From positions 2,666,001 through 2,730,000 of the forward strand of contig JBLDXI010000015.1 of the NCBI GenBank assembly GCA_047495785.1: a stretch of DNA of 64,000 nucleotides, written 5' to 3'. The stretch comes from Lepidodermella squamata. Its lineage: Eukaryota; Gastrotricha. The notes below the pieces were generated by a model that did not search any database, was not told where the DNA came from, and was given only the letters and a program-made list of their open reading frames with translations. The first letter of the stretch is position 1. Each line of letters begins with the position of its first letter. Below are positions 1-10,958 of this stretch, in pieces. A program made the translations under genes and the position numbers.

Positions 1-37
1 CGCCCAGTAGGGCAAAGGTGAGAACAACCTTCAGCAT
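1..37 (-). CDS. 5' end of a third sushi-module secreted protein gene (partial)
   Basis: The first 37 bases read on the minus strand as ATG followed by MLKVVLTFALLG, the same start and signal peptide as the two complete paralogues at 15733 and 19172. The rest of the gene lies outside the window. The upstream sequence (about 60-320) matches the conserved promoter block of the other two copies, so this is very likely the third member of the tandem array and not a stray fragment. Only the identity of the start region can be judged; whether the gene is intact cannot be seen. Confidence 0.8.
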   Translation of the reverse strand, partial: MLKVVLTFALLG

Positions 38-330
38 TTTTTGGAAAAGAACGAAAACTGACTGGATTCCGTTATATACAGCCAGAATCTGCGCGAAAGC
101 GGACGTTATTGCTCAAAACCCTAAAAATAATGTCTAAAATGAATTACTCTATATAGTCAACAGCTACTTCTCTCCGCTTAAAACCACGGCGGCAGAACGC
201 CAATGCACCATCGTGCCCGCTGCGGTTAAAACGTGGCGAGCTTTTTTTACCATATGAGCAGCGCTTTTTCGATCCCGTTTATTCGTTTGTTAAAATGTGG
301 AAGGTCGTACATCCGCAATTACTGTATATC
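38..330 (-). promoter_or_regulatory. Conserved upstream/promoter block of the sushi gene array, copy 1
   Basis: A TATA-like TATATAA (plus 72-78, read on the minus strand) lies about 35-40 bp upstream of the start codon. Blocks shared with the upstream regions of the other two sushi genes (about 15776-16040 and 19196-19490) include GCGGACGTTATTGCTC and CCATATGAGCAGCGC. Conservation of a non-coding block of about 260 bp beside each of three tandem genes suggests co-regulated promoters. It could also simply reflect recent duplication. Confidence 0.6.
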
Positions 331-1471
331 TACTAATTTTCGGTTTTAGAGATTTCGGACCTATACTATACATTTAATTTCTGTGGATTTGAATTCGGTT
401 TGAGGGAAGTTCCTGAGAAAAAAATCGAGATTAATCAGTTGCAGCAGGCTGTGATCTTGGATCCTGGAGCTGCCAGGGAGGGAAATTTTGTTTGCTGTAT
501 TTGCCAGCTGTATTTGCTGTATCCAACCAAAAACCGAGCGAAGCGAGAAAATTTTGAATTTTGAAGAATTAAAACTAAAACACGCCCCAAAACCTTTCAA
601 AATTAAGGGGGGATGATTCGCCCATCCCCTGAAAGCCGCACACTGACTTTCAGTGTTTCAGTTTCGCGTTCTATAACGCTATGAGTAGGTACCGTGGCGT
701 GGGGTAACTTGGCCGGAAATACGGTTTTTGGATCCTATTACGTCTCCGGTAACTTGTTTCGCTCTAAATTTTATACCAAAAAATCTCCGTTCAATTCTCA
801 ATTGATTGGTAGAATCGACGACCGATAAAATCAATCGATTCTGTGGAGGTTGAATAACATTTCATCACATTCCATGTATGCAAGGTGGGTACATAGCACA
901 TGGAGACAGGGCACAATCACAACCAGTGGCAGGCGATTGGTCAATGTGGCAAAGCCCACCAGCCGGAGCAGTGATCCGGCATGTACACTGGGATTAGGCA
1001 ATTGAGAGTGTCCGGCCAGGGTCCCTCACAGTGTTGTCGGCAGTGCCATGTCCGGAAAACAGCAAACAGTCAAGTGGTACCACCACGTCAAGGTTCCAGT
1101 GTATTATATTTGAATTCAGGAAAGCAAAATCGAAACGACCTTTATTATACAGGAGACAGGAGCCAATGGATTTTGTTGATAACAGTTTATGAAGTCAAAC
1201 GCAGATAGGCCATTAGGTAGAAAATGTTATCAAACCTGTAACCAGTTCTGAAAAAATTTCTGGACCAAATTTGGTACCTAAAAATCCGCCGTTTTCAAGG
1301 TTTGAATGACTCGACGCGCGGCTTGGCACCTGCAATCGATGCATAAATGCAATTGTAGCTTTTCAGCTTTTCCCCCCAGGACACTGAGTTAATCCCCTAC
1401 CATCGGGTGCCCATAGCGTTCCACCCTCTTAGCTGCGAGTGAGCACTCTCGTCTCATTTACGTCGCATCTA
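331..1471. other. Non-coding interval
   Basis: No supported gene is visible. Short reading frames here have no recognisable domain. The sequence is mixed AT-rich with scattered short inverted repeats. Confidence 0.4.
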
Positions 1472-2158
1472 AGTTGCGTTTTTTATGGTGTCCGGAAAGC
1501 TATTGTTCGACGTTGTGATCAATTCTTCGAACACAGAAACACACAGAAACAACAATCCGCAACACAGAAATAACAATCAAGTAATTAGCCTCGAGCTGTC
1601 CGAGCTCGAGAGGCGGGCAGAGGTGCGTTTTTTATGGTGTCCGCGGGCTAATTGTGGCAATTAAGACCAGATGACACACATAACTTAGCTTATGCTTTTC
1701 AAAGCAATCGTTCAACTTTAAATTCAGAAATATTGAACTATGGATTTTTTGGCAAGTTTGGATTCAAAATAATCGTCAATTGACAGTTAAAATTGAGAAT
1801 TTTCGGTAATTTTCGAAAAATTTCAAAAAATCAATATTTCTCTCGATTTTCGCGAATCTTGCCAACAAAATGAAAAAGGCTTCGCCACGACGTTTGGCTA
1901 AAAATTGGCCGTATGGCACGTCGTGAGAAGTTAACGAGGGTCAGATGGCGCTTTGTAGTAAATTAATTACAACCATGTCTCGATTTGTCAAGGTCTAATC
2001 TAATCAAGTCGGAGGGTGATTAGTCTTAACTGTTTGCCTCTCGAGCTCGGACAGCTCCAGTCTAATTACTTAATTGTTATTTCTGTGTTGCGGAGGTGCC
2101 CGAAAAATTGATCACAGCGTCGAACAATTGCTTTCCGGACACCATAAAAAACGCAACT
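1472..2158. mobile_element. Inverted-repeat DNA element with long TIRs
   Basis: The two ends are inverted copies starting AGTTGCGTTTTTTATGGTGT and continuing for roughly 150 bp through matching blocks such as TCCGGAAAGC, GTTCGACG, CAACACAGAAATAACAAT and GAGCTGTCCGAGCTCGAGAG. A second internal copy of the GCGTTTTTTATGGTGTCC motif sits near 1626. There is no coding capacity, so this is a non-autonomous element. A clear target duplication could not be assigned, so its superfamily is open. Confidence 0.7.
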
Positions 2159-2228
2159 ACGAGCTACGTCGTAATTATCGATGTTAATTACTTCGGCTGT
2201 TGCGTCATCATTTTTACTTTAACTCAAA

Positions 2229-2955
2229 AGGTGGGTTCACAGACTCGGCGACAGGGCGACACGACAGGGTGGCGACGCGACATTTTAAATGTCGCGCGCG
2301 ATTATCGCAAGGGTGTTCACAGACTCGACGGTGTCGCGTGAGTCGCGCGTGTCGCATCAGCGTAGCTGGCGACTTATCGCGAGGGTGTTCACAGACTGGG
2401 CGATCTGTCGCGCGCTCTAACAATAGCGTTGCGTAACAGCTGGCGACGTCGAAAACAATGGATGTTGTCGCTTGTCGCAGCAACTGGCTCGAAAATAGGG
2501 GATTTTCGACCTCGCGACGCGACAAGGCGACAAGGCGACAAGGTGTGCGACCAAAGTATCCGGTTAATTATATTTGCTTTAATCCTAATCCTCACTCAAA
2601 GTCCCGATAAACAACCGCACTGTTTTAAATTTATCTCGGTTACCTCGAGATTTTGCTGTTGACTTAGGCGCTACATTAGCTTATTGGTTTGTTAGCGTGG
2701 GCGAAGTTCCGTAGCAGAATGAAAAAAGCATTTTATTATAATAAAGAAATGAAGTACTACGACGAGGAGCAATAAAATAAGGCTGCTCCCATTACCATTT
2801 CTTATTATTTCGCACAATGGGTTTGTCGCGCGACAGCGTGTCTCAACCATGACTATCTATGTGTGTCGCTCGGCTGTTTCAGCGCGACAAGTGCGCGACA
2901 GTCGCGATGTCGCGCGCGACAGTGTCGCCGTGTCGCCGAGTCTGTGAACCCACCT
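2229..2955. mobile_element. Non-autonomous DNA element with GCGACA subterminal repeats
   Basis: The terminal inverted repeats begin AGGTGGGTTCACAGACTCGG and continue into GCGACA-type repeats at both ends. The motif GGGTGTTCACAGACT recurs inside near 2290 and 2384. The element is flanked by AAA on both sides, compatible with a 3-bp target duplication but too simple to be conclusive. The body has no credible protein-coding region. The many GTCGCGCGCGAC-like subterminal repeats are typical of transposase-binding arrays. Confidence 0.7.
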
Positions 2956-3373
2956 AAACGAGCGCTGTTTTTATTTTGGTGAGAAATTTTTGCGGGCGCT
3001 GCTAACAACTCACTGCAGGGCGGTTTAAAACTCAAATTTTGCGGTATAATCGCAATTTAGCGATCACATCGTCGGCTGGCACGTAATCTAAACAATTCTC
3101 CTGCTGGTGAATCGAAATGATCGATTTCGTGATTATAAAAATTCTTAAATGTTGCCAAAATCCTTCTAAATTGAATTCTGCAAGGAATCGCGTCACTGCG
3201 GCAGTTTCAAGCCACCCTATATTCTATATTGCAGAACGGAAAATACTTCAGCCTTCAGCAAATTCAAAAATCTGAAAATGTCGATAGACTCGAGGTATTT
3301 TTCATGATTCTCGAGCGATTCCGAGTATTAGAGTGTTGTAGTCCTAATAGCCCTAATCATTGGCCTAATTTTA

Positions 3374-4171
3374 ATGTGAGACAATTCTTCCTAAAATATG
3401 ACACTAACTAGGTAAATATGACAATTACCTAAATTACCTAAATCCGCAATTTAGACTTAGATATCAAAATTTTGATTTTGAATTTTACCGGCGTAAGATT
3501 TTCCCGAATTTTATTTTTTCAAACATTTTCTCACTCCTTTTCCTCGGGGAAAATTATCAAAATATTTGAATAATTATCCAAGTTAATTACGCAATTTCTG
3601 TTGCGCAATCATTTTCACGAAAGGCTGAGTGCGTTGTTTTATCAATTTTTAAAACAAATTCGAAAGATTTAGCTAAGGAGCGAGTATGGCTCTTGGAGAA
3701 AAACCTCAAAATTAGCTCGATTGAGGTCTATGGGTGCCTAGTACCTTGCTTTTAGGTTGCTGTGAAAATTATTCAAATATTTTGATAATTTTCTCCGAGG
3801 AAAAGGAGTGAGAAAATTTTTGAAAAAATAAAATTCGGGAAAATCTTACGCCGGTACCAAATTTCATTTAATTCAATACCTAACCATTTTATTCGATTTT
3901 CAACTGGTTAGGGTTAGGTTAGGGTTAGGTAAGGGTTAGGTTAGGGTTTGGTATAAGGGTTAGGTTAGGGTTGAAGACTGAGTCTTCGAATTGGGGATTC
4001 GGAACTGTTTGGAAAAATTTAGTGCGAAATTCAATGATGTTTGGTACTGAATTCAATAATTTAGTAATGATTTCACTATATCCCTAAAATTCAAAATCGA
4101 AATTTGATAAGTCTAAATTGCGGATGAAAAGTTAGTTAATGTCATATTTTAGGAAAAGAATTGTCTCACAT
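3374..4171. mobile_element. Nested palindromic (foldback-like) element
   Basis: The outer arms pair 3374-3415 with 4130-4171 (core GTGAGACAATTCTT). A second pair is 3442-3484 with 4086-4125 (core TCCGCAATTTAGACTTA). An inner pair is about 3483-3580 with 3770-3855 (core GGCGTAAGATTTTCCCGAAT). The right half also holds a telomere-like TTAGGG/TTAGG array. There is no coding potential. The nested arrangement suggests a foldback element or one inverted-repeat element inserted into another. Confidence 0.65.
3905..3975 (+). repeat. Interstitial telomere-like TTAGGG/TTAGG array
   Basis: About 70 bp of TTAGGG units alternating with TTAGG, giving an approximate 11-mer period, with a few decayed units (TAAGGG, TTTGG). 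It lies inside the palindromic element, not at a chromosome end. The alternation of hexamer and pentamer is unlike a freshly added pure telomere tract. Confidence 0.7.
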
Positions 4172-5236
4172 TCTCGAAAACCTCGAAAAGCCTAAAATCA
4201 CCCCTTTTGGATCTCTTCACATGGGCGGTTTTAAAGGCCGGCCGACACAATAGCTAATCCACAATAGCGAATCCACAATAGCATGCGACTAAATAGCGAG
4301 AATATAGTGATGCCCATAATAGCGAGCGACTATTTAGAAATCCCGGAATAGCGCGCGACACATTAGCGAAATTATCAGTATCACCATAATAGCGAGTGAG
4401 GAAATAGAGAAATTATCCTTATTTAAAAAGTGAACATCAGGTTTTGATCATTATCAACTTGCGTTCATTTTTACAATTTAAGAACGGACGCCTCAAAATT
4501 AAACAGGTAGCACTGGTTTATAGAAATTGCGCCTCTCTATCGCTGAACGATAAAATGTTATCATCGGTTGAGTACCATCATTTTATCAGATGGAAATAGG
4601 TCAGGTTGACCGGCCGGTAAATTGACCGGTCGCTGGTCGGGTATGGGTCGGCTAAATTCCGGTCGGTTGACCAATAAGCTGAACTATTCCCTATTCCAAT
4701 AGCGCGGAGTGCCTATACTTGTGATGCTTTTAGCTGGTAACAATCTAGCCATGTTTATCAACTATGAGATGTTAAGAAGCATGATCATGCTTGGATCTCT
4801 GAGCGATTACCTGCTCTCTACCCATTACTCGAAGCTTAGAAGACTTCTTGGAGAATAAGCGCATGTAAAAGCACTGCGCACCGCTCAATAACCGCAATAA
4901 TGCATTAAATCGCTGATGGTACCAAAAACGTGCGTCCAAGCTCGAATGAACGCGCGAGAGTGAGACATGCGGCGGGCTCCCGCAGCGTGCGCGATACAAA
5001 TCTTGTTAATAGGCGATTACACACCGGATTACACTTCTCTGAGCTAGAGGAGGCGCGTAAGAAGCGGAAAAACCATGTAGCGCACCGCACTCGCTGTGCT
5101 GAGTACTTGAGGATTACCCACAGTCGAGGGCTTTCGCACCTGTTTATAGCCACTTGCTTATTGGTTTATGATAGCTGAAACCTTAATAATTCCAGAGATT
5201 ATGACATTTACTGCGGCAGTTTCAGACCACCATGTA

Positions 5237-5408
5237 CAGTGTGGTCTGATACTAGTGCAGGGGGCGAAGTTCTGATGAATTTCAAGAGTTGCTTTTCCAT
5301 AGAAAAGATCGATGTCGCAATTCATGAAACTCTTCAATATTTCCAAGCTCCTCATTAAAAAGATGAATGAACTTCGCACTCTGCACTACTACATACCAGA
5401 CCACACTG
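5237..5408. mobile_element. 172-bp MITE with TA target site
   Basis: The ends CAGTGTGGTCTG and its inverse are directly flanked by TA. Inside them a second matched block (AGTGCAG...GCGAAGTTC) extends the terminal inverted repeats. The structure fits a mariner/pogo-type miniature element. It is nested in the 3.65-kb element. Confidence 0.7.
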
Positions 5409-5653
5409 TAGAGAATGATGCACTTGGCCACGGTTTTACAATTTACTGTGGCAGTAACGAATAAAACAATCGGAAAAAAGCCAATTGACTGTCCGGGTCA
5501 AGAATAGGGGTATAATTGAAAAATTTGACCTAAACCTAAACCATGAAAAAATTCACCCTAATTAGGGTTTATACCAGGCTTCCACGTCTCCTATTTTCAA
5601 TATATAATCTGATGTTAACGATATTTCGCACTTCCATTGAGGCCGCCGGTAAA

Positions 5654-6186
5654 GGAGTGCGCACATACTCGTCATGTAATTTTTTTTGCTAATAAGCAAT
5701 AAGTTTTTTTTGCGGGTCGTATGTGTTTGCAGAAAGAAATCGCATACACCCGCCAGCTCACAAACTGATTTCTTTTTTCCTCGTATGTAATTTCTGATCA
5801 AAGAGGCCACTGAAAAAAATGGCCAACTTTGACGGGGCTCGAACCCTGTCCGCCTGTTGAACAGGCCAACATAATAGCAACTGCACCATGTTGCCATCAC
5901 ATTTTTTTATTACTCTAAACTGGCCGATAATTGGCTGCTAAAGCCATTCGTGCTTTCTGGGTCAAACGCGGGCATGAGTCATGATATTTGACCTAATTGC
6001 TGGCAAGCATCAGGGCATTTTTTGCCTTAAAACCTAATTTATAGGTCACACATTAAGCTTGACGGCTTAGCCAAGTCGATATAATTATCGATGTTTGTGA
6101 GAGCGTCAAGGGTTCGTCTCAACGTGCCGCCATCGCTTTTTTCGACGACTTGACGGAGCAAAAAGAAATTACATAAGAGGAAAAAA
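5654..6186. repeat. Left arm of a large inverted repeat
   Basis: This arm of about 530 bp is the inverse of roughly 6967-7503, with a spacer of about 780 bp. The two arms share the tRNA-like segment, a GTATGTGTTTGC...CGCATACACCCG block and a GACGGCTTAGCCAAGTCGAT block. Its partner arm is described under the 3.65-kb element. Such arms could form a very long hairpin. Confidence 0.75.
5826..5897 (-). tRNA. tRNA-like sequence (pseudo), left copy
   Basis: Read on the minus strand there is an A-box-like TGGTGCAGTTGC and a B box GGTTCGAGCCC. An anticodon-arm-like hairpin has loop GTTCAAC; if the loop is seven bases the nominal anticodon is TCA. The T stem pairs imperfectly (one base appears missing), so this is more likely a tRNA-derived pseudogene than a working tRNA. 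An inverted near-copy lies at 7260-7336. Confidence 0.45.
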
Positions 6187-6354
6187 GAAATCAAGGTCTC
6201 CGCACAAACTCCGTATCTTTTTTTTTGCTTACGCATACGACCAATCACTTACGCAAACGGCGAAAAACATACGACCACATACGCACCCTATTCACAAACT
6301 CTGCATGCGTATGCGTTATGTCTTTGCTGAACGGCGTTGTCACCTAAAAAACGC

Positions 6355-6430
6355 TTGCTTTGACCGGGGATCGAACCCGGGTGACTTGTTTGTGAGATCG
6401 GCATAACACCGATTACACTAACAAGACGCA
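6355..6430 (-). tRNA. tRNA-like sequence, Glu/Val-like (pseudo)
   Basis: On the minus strand there is an A box (TTAGTGTAATCGG) and a perfectly paired T arm, CCGGG TTCGATC CCCGG. The sequence resembles tRNA-Glu or tRNA-Val around both promoter boxes. The anticodon stem does not pair and the acceptor stem is poor, so it is probably a pseudogene or a tRNA-derived repeat head. Confidence 0.5.
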
Positions 6431-6742
6431 TGATTTCGAGTTGTAGTAATCAGTACTTGACGGATCACGCATCGTGATACAATTATTAATTAATATAATT
6501 GGTAATTATTTATAGAGCACTTAAAATTTCTTATTTATTTATCCCAAATGACCCCAAAAGGTACAGGGAATTAAAAAAAATTCTTCTGAATTTTTATGAT
6601 TTTTTCCTGAATTTCCATCGAGTTTTTGATAATTATTCAATTAGTCATAATAATTAATATTTTCAACTTCAATGTTCGCAGAGTTGTGATGGTGGCACGA
6701 TTAAAACCGGAGAAATTATCTCACTGTTTGCGTAAGTCGTTG

Positions 6743-6812
6743 TGGCGAGGTTGGTTATTGACTGGCCTCGACGATGGGAGGCTCGGGTTCGAACCCCGCT
6801 CACCACACGACT
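6743..6812 (+). tRNA. tRNA-like sequence with pol III signals (pseudo)
   Basis: An A box matching the consensus very well (TGGCGAGGTTGG) and a B box (GGTTCGAACCC) are followed by a T6 pol III terminator. The ends GTCGT...ACGAC pair as part of an acceptor stem. The variable and anticodon regions do not fold cleanly. It is best read as a tRNA-derived element or decayed tRNA. Confidence 0.45.
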
Positions 6813-7259
6813 TTTTTAAGCGATCAGGCCTCGTTGCAAAAATACATAACGCTTACGCATTCAGAAGGTTCTCGCACAAACTCGTTTCTATTTTTTTTTC
6901 TTACGCATACGAGGAAAAACATACGCACACAGCGAATCGCATACACCCGCCAGCTCACAAACTGATTTCTTTTTTCCTCGTATGTAATTTCTTTTTGCTC
7001 CGTCAAGTCGTCGAAAAAAGCGATGGCGGCACGTTGAGACGAACCCTTGACGCTCTCACAAACATCGATAATTATATCGACTTGGCTAAGCCGTCAAGCT
7101 TAACGTGTGACCTATAAATTAGGTTTTAAGGCAAAAAATGCCCTGATGCTTGCCAGAAGTTAGGTCAAATATCATGACTCATGCCCGCGTTTGACCCAGA
7201 TAACACGAATGGCGTTCGCAGCCAATTATCGGTCTCTTTAGAGTAATAAAAAAAATGTG

Positions 7260-7336
7260 ATGGCAACATGGTGCAGTTGCTATTATACAGGCCTGTTCAA
7301 CAGGCGGACAGGGTTCGAGCCCCGTCAAAGTTGGCC
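7260..7336 (+). tRNA. tRNA-like sequence (pseudo), right copy
   Basis: An inverted near-identical copy of the tRNA-like sequence at 5826-5897, lying on the right arm of the large inverted repeat. It keeps the B box GGTTCGAGCCC and the loop GTTCAAC. The D-arm side differs slightly from the left copy. Confidence 0.45.
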
Positions 7337-7896
7337 ATTTTTTTCAGTGGCTTCTTTGATCAAAAATTACATACGAGGAAAAAAGAAATCAGTTTGTGAG
7401 CTGGCGGGTGTATGCGATTTCTTTCTGCAAACACATACGACCCGTAAAAAAAACTTATTGCTTATTAGCAAAAAAAATTACATGACGAGTATGTGCGCAC
7501 TCCTAGAGTTTGTGAATTGGTCGTATGTGATATGTTTTTCTTAAAACATGCGAGCGAGGCAAAAAACTTAACGCAAAACTTGTCTACTTATTTCATGCAG
7601 AGTTTGTGCGGAGACCTTCAGTTTGTGAGCTGGCGGGTGTATGCGATTCGCTGTGTGCATATGTTTTTCCTCGTATGCGTAAGAAAAAAAAATAGAAACG
7701 AGTTTGTGCGAGAACCTTAATATTCGCCATATTGTCGCTTTCTATTGTGTCGCAGCCAGATATTTCGCTATTATGTCGCGTGCTATTCTGGGCAAGATAA
7801 ATTTTCGCTATTAAGTCGCTTTCTATTTTGTGCCTCGCTATTTTGGGGCTCCTCGCTATTATGTCGCATTCTATTGTGTCGCCCGGCCGTTTTAAA

Positions 7897-8472
7897 TAGA
7901 ATTTTCATACCAAAAAGAAAGTTGGCGATCAGCTGGTAACAATTAAGGTGAGAGCAGTAAATTTTAAAGAGCCAGTTCCAGGTAAATTACCTGCAAAGTA
8001 TCGATTTTGGAGGTTTTGAAAACTCCTCAGTACGATTTGTAAAGCTCAACTTGAAATACTTTTTAATTGATTTTCAAATGGCACTCCGACGGAAACTGTC
8101 TCATCTAGATAATTCTATAATTTTTTCCCCCAATTCTAGACCCGCTCATCTATTCTTGGTGAAGTTTCGAAGCAATACCTTGAAAACATCGATTTTTCCT
8201 GATTTTCCAGAGAGCTTATTCTTGAAAAATTGTGTCCAAAATAACTGCTATATCACGGTATCTGCTGGTATCTAAAAATTGATAAGGATTCACTACAAGT
8301 CTATAGGCTTTTTTATTGTTATATTTAATGATGATTATTAAAAAATTTTAAATATAGGATTATTATTAGGTTATTAAAGAGGGCCTTCAATCGAAATTTG
8401 CACGAAATATTGCAATTTATTAAAGAAATTAAACACCGAAATTCAAATTTCGAACTACAAACTTTCCATATA
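7897..8472. other. Non-coding interval
   Basis: AT-rich sequence between two mobile elements. No gene or repeat could be supported. Confidence 0.4.
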
Positions 8473-8958
8473 CCGTATTTTCCGTAATAGCTTCAGGGGG
8501 CATTGTAATTTCAAAGCTTCGAAAAAGGGGGTTGTAAACGGGACGTGTTACAATTGCGAGCATGCGACTTTATTGTTTCAAAGCAAGTTTTCAAGTGTTA
8601 AAGTTGAGTAAAAATTAGAATACGTTGATCATTTTTTAACTGAAGTCAACAACTTTTTATCAAAATCGAGAACTTGGTCGATAGCAAGTTTTCAGCCATA
8701 TTTATGCAAATTTTTGGAAATTGAAAATTTAAGATTTTTCAAGCGATGGATGCTAGGGAATCGATAGCTACTTTGGCAATTTTCGTTGCTTAAATTCCCT
8801 CACTCACTCAGCTATGTTTCGCCATTTTCTATCAAACATGCTCATCAAACGCCTCAGAGATGTATTTATATAAATTGTGGGCAATTATTTTGTATTTCGA
8901 TTTTCGAAGTTTGATTTAAAATTACGGAAGTATTTTGAAGCTATTACGGAATATACGG
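8473..8958. mobile_element. 486-bp element with TA target site and CCGTA-type TIRs
   Basis: The ends CCGTATTTTCCGTAATAGCT and CCGTATATTCCGTAATAGCT (inverse) differ at one position in the part shown. Both are directly flanked by TA. The body has no coding potential. The TA-CCGTA boundary is shared with the elements at 10546, 31167 and 43756. Confidence 0.75.
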
Positions 8959-9442
8959 TACATGTCCACGTAAGGAACAACACTGATCACTTGCTTTGTT
9001 GCTCCAATATTTTTGTGCTTCTTGACTTGTGCATTTTCACGGATGCCGTTTCTTATCGGACATAGGTGATGCAGCAAAGAGCCTTGGTCATCTTTACTCG
9101 TATTGCCCGGTTTTATGTAAACCTATCCCTACCAGGATCACCAAAGCCGTGGTTTAAACCGGGTTTAGCGGAAAAAACCTTCGAAAAAACACAAATTTGC
9201 TCTCATTCGATCATAGGTCAATCATAGGCCCCACAGTATGAAAACTTTACTCAACTATCGGCAATAAGTTTTCCAAACTTTAAGCCGAAATCGTTAAATT
9301 TGTATTCTGAATTTGAGGAAAAAAGGGAACTCTCTGAATTGGTCAAGACTCAAGACTATCCAGGAAAAACTCATTTTAACCACATGATGGAACTTGTTAT
9401 CAAAATTGCTTCCATTCCTAGAAACTTTATTTTCATTCATTT
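8959..9442. other. Non-coding interval
   Basis: No supported gene; short frames only. It ends where homology to the M1 aminopeptidase last exon begins. Confidence 0.35.
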
Positions 9443-9920
9443 GCTAACATACGACAGGGGAATCAGCGAGAGCTTTTATGAAAATAAGTTGGCTCGTTAT
9501 AGCGGATTGGATCCTGCTCCTCCCTTCGGTCATAGTTTTTATTTCTGAGATTGATTTTTGCGATCTTTTATTTTGATTAATGAGTTTGCAGAACTCGGAC
9601 ACCCGCAAAATATAGGTATTTTGGACAGCCAAAACTGCATTCTACTCACTTCTTCTTATTTTGCAATAGTGAATTAAGCATAAAAAGTTGTATAAGATGC
9701 ATACCTAACATATGTCTACCCACCCCTTCATCTAAGCATCGTCCTTACCGGATAAGCATCGGATAATAAAATGGGGCAAATTTTCACTTGTCAACGGTCA
9801 TCTAATAATCGACTGAAATCGTCAGAATACCTCGGTACGTGGTACTTGGTATTAAAGCAAGCTGAAAACGGGGAGCAAGTAGGGGAGCAACTGCCAATTT
9901 AACAAATTTCAACGAATTCC

Positions 9921-10184
9921 GCTCCACTGCACACGGGCCGGACGAGGTGTCGGCCCGAGCACGGCGGAGAACAATGGGAACCAGAGCTATTGTTAGGCGC
10001 TCGCGCGCGCCGGGCTCGGGCCGCCGGGTTTGGGCTGGGACTTAATGAAGTTATCGGGTAGTGCGTTGGTTGTAGAATGACCCGAGCCCGGCGTCCCGCG
10101 TGCGGCGCTGAACAATAGCGCTGATTCCCATTGTTCTGTGCCGGGCTCGGGCCAACACCTTAGCTGGCCCGTGTGCGGTGGAGC
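9921..10184. mobile_element. GC-rich 264-bp palindromic MITE
   Basis: The left half is an inverted copy of the right half. The ends read GCTCCACTGCACACGGGCC and GCTCCACCGCACACGGGCC (inverse), and inner blocks such as GAACAATGGGAA and GCCGGGCTCGGG also pair. Base composition is far richer in G+C than the flanks. It lies inside the split aminopeptidase pseudogene. Confidence 0.7.
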
Positions 10185-10545
10185 GTGGTTCTTTCGAATT
10201 TGTTAAATTTACAGTAAACGTCGCATACGGGCATGCTCTAAAGCGGCCGGAGCGCGGAGCGGCAAATCAATGTTACCCGTCTGCGTACGGGCCGGCCAGA
10301 GCGCGTACGGGCCGAATTCGGACTCGGGCCCCAACACGCACACGGCATTTTATTGAAGGTGTGCGGATCAAGTCAACCAGAAAACTTCGACCAGAAAACA
10401 TTCGTCCGAATCCTGGCGGCGACATATTCCCGATGGCGAATAACTTCAGTCAGCGCGGTTGAATTCGCCAGTTTCGCCTCAAGAACTTCGACAAAATCTT
10501 GAAACTTGATAAAAGTTCATAAATTATAGCTCGAAAAAATTAATA

Positions 10546-10958
10546 CCGTATGTTACGAGTTATTAAGCAGGACCCAATTATAGGGCAGAACCGGTATAAA
10601 TTGCAGAGGGTAATGGTCATTTGAAATAATAAAGGGCAGAACCTTATTAATAGGCAGGGCCTTGTATGAAGTGGCTTACATGAGCGCCTGCTGCGTAAAT
10701 GGTTAAGGTTGGATAGGTTGCGATTTTTCGTCAGTAAGTGCACTAATCGTCCTTTATCCACCTTAATCTACTTGAGTACACACTTCACGCGTGTAGTCAC
10801 AGGTGGAAGGCAGTAGCTATAGGGGTTATTCGGCAGTTTTAATTGTTGATATAGGTGCTTTTCAGGTGACTGATTATGTTCGAAAAATTATAGGGCAGAG
10901 CCGAATTAAAGGGCAGACCCTAAATACAGGGCAGGGTCTTATAATTCGTAAAATACGG
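10546..10958. mobile_element. 413-bp element with TA target site and CCGTA-type TIRs
   Basis: The ends CCGTATGTTACGAGTTAT and CCGTATTTTACGAATTAT (inverse) are flanked by TA. Subterminal GGGCAGAACC/GGGCAGACC motifs repeat several times. The insertion interrupts the aminopeptidase pseudogene between copies of exons 7 and 8. Confidence 0.75.

Larger units (their letters stand above)
4236..7888. mobile_element. 3.65-kb non-autonomous DNA transposon, 8-bp TSD, tRNA-like cargo
   Basis: The 18-bp terminal inverted repeats GGCCGGCCGACACAATAG (left) and GGCCGGGCGACACAATAG (right, reverse complement) match at 17 of 18 positions. They are flanked by a perfect 8-bp direct repeat GTTTTAAA (4228-4235 and 7889-7896). 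Both ends carry dense subterminal AATAGCGA(C) repeats. An 8-bp target duplication fits hAT, P or Merlin-like integration, but no transposase is encoded. The interior holds four tRNA-like sequences, a nested small element (5237-5408) and a large inverted repeat (about 5654-6186 against 6967-7503). It looks like a composite that depends on a transposase from elsewhere. Confidence 0.8.

Noticed and set aside
5826-7336. Functional tRNA genes
   Set aside because: Promoter boxes are good but acceptor, anticodon or T stems do not pair fully, so only tRNA-like calls were made.
7745-7939. 64-aa plus-strand frame
   Set aside because: It lies in the subterminal repeats and right end of the 3.65-kb element and is compositional.
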